DNA of 64,000 nucleotides from Bradyrhizobium betae (GCF_008932115.1 NZ_CP044543.1:2486501-2550500); one strand, 5' to 3'. Shown: positions 51,211 through 59,775, numbered from the stretch's first letter. Program-made: numbers and translations. The notes: generated by a model not told the origin, from the sequence alone.

Positions 51211-51651
51211 ATGATCAGCATTGAAAATTCCAGCCTTGAGGTACTATTCGCAGAGCTGCTCGCCGCTCTGCTCGGCGTCCATGGTGAATTTGGAATTTTG
51301 ATCTATTTCACGCCGAAAGCTGCCATCGCGAGGCTCGATATGATTGACAACGTTATTGAACCTTCACTGGCAGGTCATTCCGAACTGATTGCAGAAATCC
51401 GTGCCATCCTGAAGCGTGCCAAAGCCGCAATCGGGCGACGTCATGACGCCATGCATACGCTTTGGGCTTTCGACGACCCGGCGGACGGGGTGCAACAAAT
51501 ACTCTTGCCGTCATTTAAGGGAGGAGAAATGAATCTCTCCACCCTCGATAAACTAATTGCGGACTATCGAAGCCTAATCGAAGAGGTCATCCCACTAATC
51601 GACCACGTGCAAAAGGCGAGAGGGTTTGGTTGGAAGGCACCTTATCGCTGA
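51211..51651 (+). CDS. Hypothetical protein with a possible HEPN-like RxxxxH motif
   Basis: This 146-residue protein has less GC-rich, atypical codon use compared with neighbours, and a 244-bp AT-richer region (50967-51210) upstream. A long helical stretch ends in AKAAIGRRHDAMHTLWAFDD: Arg followed by His four residues later, then a Trp, as in HEPN-fold and RN..H.W families. No partner antitoxin gene is adjacent. It looks acquired; function unknown, ribonuclease-like activity is speculation. Confidence 0.6.
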   Translation: MISIENSSLEVLFAELLAALLGVHGEFGILIYFTPKAAIARLDMIDNVIEPSLAGHSELIAEIRAILKRAKAAIGRRHDAMHTLWAFDDPADGVQQILLPSFKGGEMNLSTLDKLIADYRSLIEEVIPLIDHVQKARGFGWKAPYR

Positions 51652-51675
51652 CTTATCGCCTCTCCCTTAGAGCTG

Positions 51676-51738
51676 GTCCCTCACCCATCTCGCCGCTTCA
51701 CGGCGAGCCACTCTCTCCCGCAAGCGGATAGGGGAGGA
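51676..51738. repeat. Dispersed palindromic repeat, family B, partial
   Basis: GTCCCTCACCCATCTCGCCGC, read with the following CTTCACGGCGAG and CTCTCCCGCAAGCGGATAGG, is one arm of the family-B element seen complete at 59595-59750. It lies just beyond the 3' end of the PNPOx-like gene and may terminate the phn operon. Confidence 0.72.
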
Positions 51739-51744
51739 AAGCGA

Positions 51745-52356
51745 TCACCACATCGTCGCGGCGGCCCGCTCCGGCCAGATACGGTCGTATTCCGCGCCGC
51801 CGACCTTGTTCTCGCTCATCTCGGCGAGGATCTGGCCGGGCGTCGGCAAAATCTTGGGATCGATGCGCTTGTCGGGATTCCAGAGGTCGGAGCGGACGAT
51901 GGCGCGGGCGCACTGAAAGTAAATTTCTTCCACGTTCATCACCATGACGCTGCGCGGCGCCTTGCCTTCGACCTTGAACGAGGCCAGCAGTTCCGGATCG
52001 ATCGAAAGATGCGCGCGGCCGTTGGCGCGGACCGCGTTGCCGGAGCCGGGGATCAGGAACATCAGCGACACCCTGGGATCGCGCACGATGTTGCGCAGGG
52101 AATCGACCCGGTTGTTGCCGCGCCGGTCCGGCAGCATCAGCGTCCTGGGATCATGAATGCGGACGAAGCCGGGCAGATCGCCGCGCGGCGAGCAGTCGAT
52201 CCCCTCCGGCCCGATGGTTGCGAGCGCCGCGAACGGCGCCTTCTCGATGAAGATGCGGTAGAGCGGAGTGACGTGGTCGGCGACTTTCACGGTCGAGGCA
52301 TCACCGACGGCACCGTAGATGGCCTCGAGCTGTTCGACCGTTTCAATCACCGACAT
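51745..52356 (-). CDS. Pyridoxamine 5'-phosphate oxidase-family protein at the end of the phn operon
   Basis: ATG 52356 (MSVIETVEQLEAIYGAVGDA) gives 203 residues. The FMN-binding split-barrel reads FAALATIGPEGIDCSPRGDL, LMLPDRRGNNRVDSLRNIVR and VSLMFLIPGSGNAVRANGRA, typical of the MSMEG-like/COG3576 group rather than PdxH. It starts 22 bp after phnN and is in the operon. A redox function in phosphonate use is not known. Confidence 0.88.
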   Translation of the reverse strand: MSVIETVEQLEAIYGAVGDASTVKVADHVTPLYRIFIEKAPFAALATIGPEGIDCSPRGDLPGFVRIHDPRTLMLPDRRGNNRVDSLRNIVRDPRVSLMFLIPGSGNAVRANGRAHLSIDPELLASFKVEGKAPRSVMVMNVEEIYFQCARAIVRSDLWNPDKRIDPKILPTPGQILAEMSENKVGGAEYDRIWPERAAATMW

Positions 52357-52378
52357 TCCAGTCTCCTTGTCGTACCGG

Positions 52379-52975
52379 CTATTCGTGCCAGCCTTCATTC
52401 CTGATCGCCCGCACGAGCTGGCGGCTGTGATAGTCCGCACTGCCCGCATTGAGGATGGTGACATCGGCATGGACCGATGCATCACTGATGCTGCGCGCGA
52501 GGCGGTCCCCGATATTGCCGTCGCTCTGCCGCGCGCGGGCGGCCAGCCGCTGTGCCAGCACGTCCGGCGGCGCGGTGATCGCGACGACGACGACGTTGGC
52601 GTAGGCCTTGCGCAGTTCGCCGATCACGGTACGCGAGACGTTGGCGACGACGGCTCGGCCGGCCCGGATATCGTCGTTGATGCCGAGCGGCAGCGCATAG
52701 GAATGTCCGTGCGCGTCCCAATGCACGGCGAAATCGCCGTGCTCTTGCGAGCGGCGGAATTCTTCGGGACTGACTGCGATATTGTCCTCGTCCGCGGAGG
52801 ACTCGCGCGTCACGACACGGCGCGGAAAGACGATGTCGCGGTCGTCGACGCAGGCCGCCTGCGCCAGCCGCAGCAAGGTGTCCTTGCCGGCCCCGCTCGG
52901 GCCGACCACGAGCACGAGCCGGCCGGGGCCGATCGTACCCGCCTCGCTCTGCGCAATGGTCGTGGTCTCGCTCAT
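52379..52975 (-). CDS. phnN: Ribose 1,5-bisphosphate phosphokinase PhnN
   Basis: This 198-residue protein has a Walker A motif GPSGAGKDTLLRLAQAAC near the N-terminus and the guanylate-kinase-like RRVVTRESSADEDNIAVSPE. PhnN phosphorylates ribose 1,5-bisphosphate to PRPP, the last step of the C-P lyase route. Its ATG overlaps the phnM stop (ATGA). It requires PhnP product, but phnP is not in the window. Confidence 0.95.
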   Translation of the reverse strand: MSETTTIAQSEAGTIGPGRLVLVVGPSGAGKDTLLRLAQAACVDDRDIVFPRRVVTRESSADEDNIAVSPEEFRRSQEHGDFAVHWDAHGHSYALPLGINDDIRAGRAVVANVSRTVIGELRKAYANVVVVAITAPPDVLAQRLAARARQSDGNIGDRLARSISDASVHADVTILNAGSADYHSRQLVRAIRNEGWHE

Positions 52976-54129
52976 GCGACACGGCTTCCTTCGCGCCAGA
53001 CGCTGCGAACGACCGGAACGCTGCCGGCAACGTGCACACGGATCAGATCGGCGCGCTTGCCGGCTGCGACCTCGCCGCGATCGGACAGGCCGACCGCCTC
53101 GGCGGGGGCCTTGGTCACGGTGCGAACCGCTGCCGGAAGGCTGATCGCGGGCACATGCTCGGGCAGTTGCAGCGCAGCCATCAGCAGGCTCGACGGAATG
53201 TAGTCCGACGACAGGATGTCGAGCAGGCCCTCGCGGGCAAGATCGACCGCGGCGATGTTGCCGGAATGCGAGCCGCCGCGGACGACGTTCGGCGCCCCCA
53301 TCAGGATGTCGATGCCGGCCTGGTGCAGGCCGCGCGCGGCTTCCAGCGTGGTCGGGAACTCGGCCACCGACACGCGATCGCGCACGGCGTCCACGACGTT
53401 CTCCTCGGTGGTGTCGTCATGGCTCGCGAGCGGAATGTTGTACTTGTGCGCCAGCGACACGATCTCGCGCATGTTGGTCGCGGCATATTTTTTCTGATAT
53501 TCGAAGCGCTTTGCGAACAGCTCGTCGAGCTCGGCATCGGTCTTGCCGCCGCCCTTGCCGCGGTAATAGTCGCGCAGCTTGACCTCGTCGCGGAACTGGC
53601 GCTGGCCGGGCGTGTGGTCCATCAGCGACATCAGCCGGACGTCGGGACGGTCGATCAGCTCCTTGGCCTCCTCGACCACGCTCGGCATTGGGATTTCGCA
53701 GCGCAGATGCAGAAAGTGGTCGGCGCGCAGCAGGTCGGCCTCGCGCGCGGTCGTGATCGCCGCGGCGAGCACGCCAGCACGGCCGTCGACCTCCTCGGCG
53801 CCGTCCTCGCGCCAGACCCGGAGTGAGTCGAACACGGTGGTGATGCCTGAGGTGGTAAGCTGGCCGTCATAGGAGATCACGGCCGCGACCGGATTCCAGA
53901 ACACCTTCGGGCGCGGCACGTAATGCGCTTCGAGATGGTCGGTGTGGAGCTCGATCAGGCCTGGCATGATGAGGTCGCCGCCGACGTCGTCCGCGCCGGC
54001 CGGGGCCCTGCCCTCGCCGATCTCGGCAATCCGTCCATCCGCGAGAGCAAGCCAGCCCTGCTCGATCACCCGGTCAGCCAGCACGATCCTGGCATTGGCG
54101 ATCACGGTATCCTTCGGCTTGGCGTTCAT
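52972..54129 (-). CDS. phnM: Alpha-D-ribose 1-methylphosphonate 5-triphosphate diphosphatase PhnM
   Basis: ATG 54129 is spaced best from AAGGA (a start at 54135 is possible); 385 residues. The amidohydrolase metal site reads GLIELHTDHLEAHYVPRP, with late motifs SHDDTTEENV and LSSDYIPSSLLMAALQL and the family ending VRSVWREGSRVA. PhnM removes pyrophosphate from the 5-triphosphate made by PhnGHIL. Part of the phnG-N operon. Confidence 0.96.
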   Translation of the reverse strand: MNAKPKDTVIANARIVLADRVIEQGWLALADGRIAEIGEGRAPAGADDVGGDLIMPGLIELHTDHLEAHYVPRPKVFWNPVAAVISYDGQLTTSGITTVFDSLRVWREDGAEEVDGRAGVLAAAITTAREADLLRADHFLHLRCEIPMPSVVEEAKELIDRPDVRLMSLMDHTPGQRQFRDEVKLRDYYRGKGGGKTDAELDELFAKRFEYQKKYAATNMREIVSLAHKYNIPLASHDDTTEENVVDAVRDRVSVAEFPTTLEAARGLHQAGIDILMGAPNVVRGGSHSGNIAAVDLAREGLLDILSSDYIPSSLLMAALQLPEHVPAISLPAAVRTVTKAPAEAVGLSDRGEVAAGKRADLIRVHVAGSVPVVRSVWREGSRVA

Positions 54130-54140
54130 TTCCATTTCCT

Positions 54141-54851
54141 TCAGGCCGCGGCGGCAAAGCTGGTGACGTCAACGATGCGGTCGGCAATCAAATGGCGGAT
54201 TTCGTCGTCGTGGACAATGGCGACCATGGCGACGCCCTGGCGCTTTTTCTCGGCGACCAGCTCGACCACGACGGCGCGGTTGGCGGCGTCGAGCGAGGCA
54301 GTCGGCTCGTCCAGCAGCAGGATCGGCAGCTCGGAGATGAAGCCGCGCGCGATGTTGACGCGCTGCTGCTCGCCGCCGGAGAAGGTCGCGGGCGGCAGCT
54401 GCCAGAGCCGCTCGGGGATGTTGAGGCGATGCAGCAGCTGGCCGGCGCGCGCCTGCGCCTCGGCGCGGGCCATGCCGTTGACGATCAGCGGCTCGGCGAC
54501 GACGTCGATGGTCGCAACGCGCGGCACCGCCCGCAGAAACTGGCTGACATAGCCGATGGTCGCACGGCGGACGTTGAGGACCTGCCGCGGCTCGGCGGTG
54601 GCTAGATCGATCACCGCGCCGCGATGGCGGATGCCGATGCGGCCGGAGTCGCAGCGGTAATTGCCGAAGATCATTTTCAGGATCGACGATTTGCCGGCGC
54701 CTGATGGCCCCGACAGCACGACGCATTCGCCCGCATCGACGTGGAAGGTCACGCCGCTCACGACGGGCAATTCGATGCCGCCCTGCAGGTGCATCGTAAA
54801 AGTCTTGTTGGCGTTGGCGACGTCGATCATGGCGGTCATCGGGGAACTCAT
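54141..54851 (-). CDS. phnL: C-P lyase complex protein PhnL (ATP-binding)
   Basis: This 236-residue ABC-type protein has Walker A GPSGAGKSSILKMIFGNYRC, signature FSGGEQQRVNIARGFI and Walker B LPILLLDEPTASLDAANRAV. PhnL associates with the C-P lyase core rather than with a membrane permease and is needed for the nucleosidase or transfer step. Spacing to phnM is 11 bp. Confidence 0.95.
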   Translation of the reverse strand: MSSPMTAMIDVANANKTFTMHLQGGIELPVVSGVTFHVDAGECVVLSGPSGAGKSSILKMIFGNYRCDSGRIGIRHRGAVIDLATAEPRQVLNVRRATIGYVSQFLRAVPRVATIDVVAEPLIVNGMARAEAQARAGQLLHRLNIPERLWQLPPATFSGGEQQRVNIARGFISELPILLLDEPTASLDAANRAVVVELVAEKKRQGVAMVAIVHDDEIRHLIADRIVDVTSFAAAA

Positions 54852-54861
54852 CTTGGCAGCC

Positions 54862-55659
54862 TTATGGCGGCAGAATCGAGGAGACGAGAAGCTGGGTATA
54901 GGGCTCGCGCGGATCGTCGAGCACCTGGTCGGTGAGGCCGGTCTCGATGACGCGGCCGCCCTTCATCACCATCACGCGGTGCGACAGCAGCCGCGCGACC
55001 GCGAGATCGTGGGTGACGATGACGACGGCGAGGTTCAACTCGGCGACGAGGCTACGCAGGAGATCGAGCAGGCGGGCCTGCACGGACACGTCGAGGCCGC
55101 CGGTCGGCTCGTCCATGAACACCAGCCGCGGCTCGGTGACGAGGTTACGGGCGATCTGGAGACGCTGGCGCATGCCGCCGGAATAGGTCCGCGGCGCATC
55201 GTCGATGCGCGCGATGTCGATCTCGACGCGGGTGAGCCAGTCCGACGCGGTGTCGCGGATGCGGCCGTAGTGATTCCAGCCCACCGCCATCAGCCGCTCG
55301 CCGACATTGGCGCCGGCCGACACCGCCATGCGCAGGCCCTGCGCGGGATCCTGATGCACGAAACCCCAATCGGTACGGAACAGGAGGCGCCGCTCGGCCT
55401 CGCCGAGCGTGGCGAGATCGCGGGTGACGCCGTCGCGCATCCGGTAGGACACATGGCCGCCGCTGGCCGCGAGCTGGCCCGACAGCAGTTGCAGCAGCGT
55501 CGACTTACCCGAACCGGATTCGCCGACGATCGCCAGCACCTCGCCGGGATAGAGCGAGAACGACACGTCGCGGCAGGCGGCGATGCGGCCGTAGGATTTG
55601 CTGAGGCCTGCGGCGATCAGCAACGGATCATCGTTCTCGAGCATGTCGCGATCAGCCAT
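54862..55659 (-). CDS. phnK: C-P lyase complex ATPase PhnK
   Basis: ATG 55659 (MADRDMLENDDPLLIAAGLS) gives 265 residues and overlaps phnJ by 8 bp; 55671 is an alternative. It has Walker A GESGSGKSTLLQLLSG, signature YSGGMRQRLQIARNLV and Walker B LVFMDEPTGGLDVSVQARLL. PhnK binds the PhnGHIJ core and shows ATPase activity in the enterobacterial complex. Confidence 0.95.
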   Translation of the reverse strand: MADRDMLENDDPLLIAAGLSKSYGRIAACRDVSFSLYPGEVLAIVGESGSGKSTLLQLLSGQLAASGGHVSYRMRDGVTRDLATLGEAERRLLFRTDWGFVHQDPAQGLRMAVSAGANVGERLMAVGWNHYGRIRDTASDWLTRVEIDIARIDDAPRTYSGGMRQRLQIARNLVTEPRLVFMDEPTGGLDVSVQARLLDLLRSLVAELNLAVVIVTHDLAVARLLSHRVMVMKGGRVIETGLTDQVLDDPREPYTQLLVSSILPP

Positions 55660-56560
55660 GTGAGCCCTCATGTGAGTCCCCTGGCGCCTTCTCCTTGTAC
55701 GGCGCAGCGCTCTCGCTGCCGTGATGGCCGGCGGCCTGGCGGCCCTCGCAATAATCGGTGTCCGAGCAGACGAACATGCGTCCGCCCTTGTCGTCGGTGA
55801 CGATCTCGTCGAGATAGGAATTCTCGGCCGCACACAGCGCACAGGGCGCGTTGAAACGATACGGCTCGAACGGATGATCCTCGAAATCGAGCGAGACCAC
55901 CTGCGTGTAGGGCGGGATCGCATAGATGCGCTTCTCGCGGCCGGCGCCGAACAATTGCAGCGCCGGGCAATTGTCCATCTTGGGATTGTCGAATTTCGGC
56001 GTCGGCGACGGGTCCATCACGTAGCGCGCATTCACCTTCACCGGATAGGCGTAGGCGGTCGCGATGTGGCCGAAGCGGGCGATGTCCTCGTAGAGCTTCA
56101 CATGCATCAGGCCGTATTCGGCGAGCGCATGCATGCGCCGCGTCTCGGTCTCGCGCGGCTCGAGGAAGCGTAAGGGCTCCGGGATCGGCACCTGGTAAAC
56201 CAGCACCTGGTTCTCGTGCAGCGTCGTCTCCGGAATGCGGTGACGGGTCTGGATCACGGTCGCCTCATTCGTCGCCGTGGTCGTGGCAACGCCCGCGGTC
56301 CTGGCGAAGAATTTGCGGATCGAGATCGCGTTGGTGGTGTCGTCGGAGCCCTGGTCGATCACCTTCAGCACGTCCTGGGGGCCGAGGATCGCCGCGGTCA
56401 CCTGCACGCCGCCGGTGCCCCAGCCATAGGGCATCGGCATCTCGCGGCTGGCGAACGGCACCTGGTAGCCGGGGATCGCGATCGCCTTGAGGATCGCGCG
56501 ACGGATCATCCGCTTGGTCTGCTCGTCGAGATAGGCGAAATTGTAGGCCGGCGCGTTCAT
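55652..56560 (-). CDS. phnJ: Carbon-phosphorus lyase PhnJ
   Basis: This 302-residue protein has the C-P lyase cysteines: Cys240 and Cys243 in CALCAAENSYLDEI, Cys265 and Cys271 in FVCSDTDYCEGR, each one residue earlier than in Escherichia coli (241, 244, 266, 272). Gly31 in PGYQVPFASREMPMPYGWG corresponds to the radical Gly32. It uses SAM and an Fe4S4 cluster to break the C-P bond of ribose-1-phosphonate 5-phosphate, giving methane or another alkane and 5-phosphoribosyl 1,2-cyclic phosphate. The stop overlaps phnK. Confidence 0.98.
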   Translation of the reverse strand: MNAPAYNFAYLDEQTKRMIRRAILKAIAIPGYQVPFASREMPMPYGWGTGGVQVTAAILGPQDVLKVIDQGSDDTTNAISIRKFFARTAGVATTTATNEATVIQTRHRIPETTLHENQVLVYQVPIPEPLRFLEPRETETRRMHALAEYGLMHVKLYEDIARFGHIATAYAYPVKVNARYVMDPSPTPKFDNPKMDNCPALQLFGAGREKRIYAIPPYTQVVSLDFEDHPFEPYRFNAPCALCAAENSYLDEIVTDDKGGRMFVCSDTDYCEGRQAAGHHGSESAAPYKEKAPGDSHEGSHG

Positions 56561-57660
56561 TCCGCGGCCTCCTTCATGACGTCGGGCGCACTGGCTTCGG
56601 CGAATTCCTTGCGCAGCTTGCGGAGCAGGCCGAGCTCGGACTGGAAGTCGACATAATGCGGCAGCTTCAGATGCTCGACGAAGCCGGTCGCCTGGACGTT
56701 GTCCGAATGCGACATCACGAATTCTTCATCTTGCGCCGGTGCGAGGGCCTCCTCACCTAGCTCGCGGGCACGCAGCGCGCGATCGACCAGCGCCATCGAC
56801 ATGGTCTTGCGCTCGCTCTGGCCGAAGGCGAGACCATAGCCGCGGGTGAAGCACGGCGCCTCGGTCGCGGAACCCTTGAACTGGTTGACCATCTGGCACT
56901 CGGTGAGCTCGATCGAGCCAAGCGGCACGGCGAAGCCGACATCTTCGGCCGCGAATTCAACCTCGACCTCACCGAAGCGGATCTCGCCGGCGAACGGATG
57001 GTTGCGGCCATAGCCGCGCTGGGTGGAGTAACCCATCGCGAGCAGAAAGCCTTCGTCGCCGCGCGCGAGGTTTTGCAGGCGCAGGTCGCGATCAGCCGGG
57101 AAGTTCAGCGGCTCGCGGGTGAGATCGCCGACGCTGGCGCCTTCCTCCGCTTGCGGTGACGATTCGATCAGCCCGTCGCGGCCCAGAATGTCGGTCACGC
57201 GCGGCGTCGGCGCGGTCGAAGCTTCGGCCGTCGCGGGCGCCTCGGGCACAAAGCCCTGGCCAAGCGAAGGATCGAGCAGGCGATGCGTGTAGTCGAATGT
57301 CGGACCGAGGATCTGGCCGCCCGGAATGTCCTTGAAGGTCGAGGACACCCGCCGCTGTACGCGCATCGCGCCGGTGTCGACCGGCTCGCTTGCGCCGAAG
57401 CGCGGCAGCGTGGCGCGGAAAGCGCGGACCAGGAAGATCGCCTCGATCAGATCGCCGCGCGCCTGCTTGATCGCGAGCGCCGCCAGTTCGCGATCATAGA
57501 GCGAGCCTTCGCTCATGACGCGGTCCACGGCTAGGCCGAGCTGCTCCGAGATCTGGTCGAGGGAGACTTCCGCAACGCTCCTGTCGCCGCGCCGCGCATT
57601 GGCGAGCAGGCGATGGGCGTTCTCGATGGCGCGCTCGCCGCCCTTGACTGCGACATACAT
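56557..57660 (-). CDS. phnI: C-P lyase core subunit PhnI
   Basis: This 367-residue protein begins MYVAVKGGERAIENAHRLLA and holds SVAEVSLDQISEQLGLAVDR, typical of PhnI. The C-terminal QATGFVEHLKLPHYVDFQSE block is intact. PhnI is the nucleosidase-like subunit that exchanges adenine of ATP for the phosphonate. It overlaps phnJ (ATGA) and follows phnH by 2 bp. Confidence 0.97.
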   Translation of the reverse strand: MYVAVKGGERAIENAHRLLANARRGDRSVAEVSLDQISEQLGLAVDRVMSEGSLYDRELAALAIKQARGDLIEAIFLVRAFRATLPRFGASEPVDTGAMRVQRRVSSTFKDIPGGQILGPTFDYTHRLLDPSLGQGFVPEAPATAEASTAPTPRVTDILGRDGLIESSPQAEEGASVGDLTREPLNFPADRDLRLQNLARGDEGFLLAMGYSTQRGYGRNHPFAGEIRFGEVEVEFAAEDVGFAVPLGSIELTECQMVNQFKGSATEAPCFTRGYGLAFGQSERKTMSMALVDRALRARELGEEALAPAQDEEFVMSHSDNVQATGFVEHLKLPHYVDFQSELGLLRKLRKEFAEASAPDVMKEAAE

Positions 57661-57662
57661 GC

Positions 57663-58271
57663 TTAGCTTCCCTTACTCACGACACGCGTTGTCCGCGGGA
57701 TCGCCACCACGGAATCATCTGCGACCAGCACCAGATCGATGCCGCGCGGAAACAATGCCTCGTTGAGATGCAGGCGCTCGAACAGATCGGCGGGCTTGAT
57801 CGTCGCCTTGAGCGTGGCGACGCCGTCGATGCCCGGGCCGCGCAGCTCGAAGCTGCGGCCCGCATCCAGACTCTCGACCTGGACGATCACGGTGGTCGAA
57901 CGGTCTGGGTACTCGCTGGTGCCGAGCGCGAAGCGCTCGAGCGCCGGAAGCAAGCCGCCGTCGCTGATCAGCGCAAAGCTCGCGATCGAGGAATCCTGCA
58001 CCACCGGCGCGCCGGTATGGAATTTCAGCCACTTCGTGACGTCGGTGCTCTCCAACATCCGCGCATCGAGCCAGAGCGGCGTGTCGTGGTCGAACAGCGT
58101 CAGCGCGATCGCCGCGGTGCCGCGCATCATCGTCTCGGGCGCCCCCGCCATCGGCACGATGCGCTGGACCGAGCCCGGCCGCGCCATCGCGTCCATGACC
58201 GAGCGAAAGGTCGACTGCGCCGACAGCACCTTGTCGGCGAAACCCGGAGGCAATTCCGCAATCGTCGTCAT
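57663..58271 (-). CDS. phnH: C-P lyase subunit PhnH
   Basis: ATG 58271 (MTTIAELPPGFADKVLSAQS) follows a GAGG site and gives 202 residues. Motifs STFRSVMDAMARPGSVQR and the later LRGPGIDGVATLK are family-typical. PhnH is a PLP-transferase-fold subunit of the PhnGHIJ core without PLP. Gap of 4 bp to phnG. Confidence 0.96.
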   Translation of the reverse strand: MTTIAELPPGFADKVLSAQSTFRSVMDAMARPGSVQRIVPMAGAPETMMRGTAAIALTLFDHDTPLWLDARMLESTDVTKWLKFHTGAPVVQDSSIASFALISDGGLLPALERFALGTSEYPDRSTTVIVQVESLDAGRSFELRGPGIDGVATLKATIKPADLFERLHLNEALFPRGIDLVLVADDSVVAIPRTTRVVSKGS

Positions 58272-58275
58272 GGCC

Positions 58276-58740
58276 TCACCCCTCACCGCGCACCATGGTG
58301 TAGAAATCTACTTTCGTCGCGGCGGTCTCCGCCGCCGTCTGCTTGCGACGCATCGCAAGCTGCTCGCGCAACGGCGCGATGATGTCCCGCTCAACCGACG
58401 CGCCGAAATCCCGCGACTGCACCAGTGCGTCGCACAGCGCGATCAGCCGCGCCTTCTCGCCGTCGCGCCCGAGCGTGTAGCCGAATCCGACCTCGCCGCT
58501 CGCAAGCCGCACCGCGGCGCGCGACACCGTCGCTTCGCCGAGATTGAACGGCGCGCCGTCGCCGCCGACGCGCCCGCGCAGCATGACGAGGCCGTTTTCC
58601 GGCGTACGCAGATCCTGATGGGGCGGAAGCGAGAAGTTGCGGAGGCGGGCGGCGATCTCGCCCGCCTCCGCATGCGCCAGCACGGCCATTGCGGCCTGGC
58701 GCTGGGCTTGCTGGGTATTGTGCTGAGTCACCAAATCCAC
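58276..58740 (-). CDS. phnG: C-P lyase subunit PhnG
   Basis: This 154-residue protein, with RQAAMAVLAHAEAGEIAARL and LGEATVSRAAVRLASGEVGF and GYTLGRDGEKARLIALCDAL, is PhnG, one of the four core subunits. It is the first gene of the phnG-N operon. Upstream are a palindrome overlapping the predicted -10 and a Pho-box-like repeat. Confidence 0.96.
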   Translation of the reverse strand: MDLVTQHNTQQAQRQAAMAVLAHAEAGEIAARLRNFSLPPHQDLRTPENGLVMLRGRVGGDGAPFNLGEATVSRAAVRLASGEVGFGYTLGRDGEKARLIALCDALVQSRDFGASVERDIIAPLREQLAMRRKQTAAETAATKVDFYTMVRGEG

Positions 58741-58768
58741 CGAACGTGTTTGCCGAACTTGCCGGATC

Positions 58769-58796
58769 CAAGTTGTCTATGATACTAGACAACTTG
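58769..58796. promoter_or_regulatory. Probable PhnF operator
   Basis: CAAGTTGTCTA and TAGACAACTTG form a perfect 11-bp inverted repeat around six bases (TGATAC). It lies 28 bp before the phnG start and 63 bp before the phnF start. GntR-type regulators bind such palindromes. Its outer edge overlaps the -10-like TATCAA at 58794-58799 (minus strand). Confidence 0.78.
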
Positions 58797-58809
58797 ATAC
58801 GCAAGCGCC

Positions 58810-58827
58810 ATGACTGTTTCGTGACAA
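58810..58827 (-). promoter_or_regulatory. Pho box for the phnG operon
   Basis: On the minus strand TTGTCAC-GAAA-CAGTCAT is a direct repeat of the PhoB heptamer (CTGTCAT) with the usual 4-base spacer. A -10-like TATCAA follows 10 bp later (58794-58799), the spacing expected when PhoB replaces the -35 contact. Matches: five of seven and six of seven. Confidence 0.68.
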
Positions 58828-58859
58828 GGGTGTGATTTCTGGAGTAGGTTGCCGGCGAT

Positions 58860-59591
58860 ATGAGCATGCAGGACACCGCCTCCTCGGGCGTCGCGCTGTG
58901 GCGCCTCGTTGCCGACGGCATCGAGCGCGGCATCGCCGACGGCCGCTTCGCGGCCGGCGACAAGCTGCCGGGCGAGATGGAGATCGCCGAAACCTATCGG
59001 GTCAACCGCCACACCGTGCGGCGCGCGCTGGCAGCCCTTGCCGAGCGCGGCATCGTGCGCGCCGAGCGCGGCAGCGGAACCTATGTCGAGGCGCAGAAGC
59101 TCGCTTATCCCTTGCGCTCGCGCACGCGCTTTTCCGAGATCGTCGGCGCCGAGGGCCGCGAACCGCATGGCCGCCTGATCGGGGCGTCCGATGATGTCGC
59201 GACGCGCGAGCTGGCGCGGGAGCTCGGCCTGAAGACCGGCGCGCCGCTGGTACGGATCGAGGCGATCCGCCTCGCCGACCGCACGCCGATCTGTGTGTCC
59301 ACCACCTGGCTGTCGGCGGAGCTGTTTCCGGGCGCGGGCGCGGTATTCGCCGCGACGCGCTCGATGACGAAGCTGCTCGAGCAATACGGCGTGCGCGACT
59401 ATCGCCGCGGCGCGACGCGGATAACCGCCGGCATCGTCGACGCGAAGGATGCCGCGCGGCTCGATCTGCCGCTGGGCCGGCCGATCCTGGTGGTTGACGC
59501 CACCGACCATGATCTCGACGGCAAGCCGCTCGTGACCAAGCACTCGCGCTTTGCGGCGGAGCGGGTGGAGTTTCTGGTGGAGAACGGGTGA
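58860..59591 (+). CDS. phnF: PhnF, GntR-family phosphonate operon regulator
   Basis: This 243-residue protein has an N-terminal GntR winged helix (GDKLPGEMEIAETYRVNRHT and VRRALAALAERGIVRAERGS) and a C-terminal UTRA (HutC-type) effector domain with TRFSEIVGAEGREPHG. Length and place divergent to phnG match PhnF. It probably represses phnG-N at the palindrome in the shared promoter region and is relieved by a phosphonate or sugar phosphate. Confidence 0.94.
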   Translation: MSMQDTASSGVALWRLVADGIERGIADGRFAAGDKLPGEMEIAETYRVNRHTVRRALAALAERGIVRAERGSGTYVEAQKLAYPLRSRTRFSEIVGAEGREPHGRLIGASDDVATRELARELGLKTGAPLVRIEAIRLADRTPICVSTTWLSAELFPGAGAVFAATRSMTKLLEQYGVRDYRRGATRITAGIVDAKDAARLDLPLGRPILVVDATDHDLDGKPLVTKHSRFAAERVEFLVENG

Positions 59592-59594
59592 GGC

Positions 59595-59750
59595 TTCCCC
59601 TCTCCCCTTGTGGGAGAGGGTGGCTCGCCGCGCAGCGGCGAGACGGGTGAGGGGTATGTCTCCGCGCGTACTCTTCTCATATTGGATTCGTGGAGAGAGA
59701 CCCCTCATCCGGCGCTTCGCGCCACCTTCTCCCACAAGGGGAGAAGGGAA
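59595..59750. repeat. Dispersed palindromic repeat, family B, complete
   Basis: It begins CCCCTCTCCCCTTGTGGGAG, has GGCTCGCCGCGCAGCGGCGAG and GGTGAGGGG in its left half and CCCCTCATCC, CACCTTCTCCCACAAGGGGA in its right half, so both ends pair. It lies between convergent phnF and phnE2 and may end transcription from both sides. Family copies occur at 46773 and 51676. Confidence 0.87.
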
Positions 59751-59775
59751 GTGGAGTTCGTGGCCACGGCTGCGA

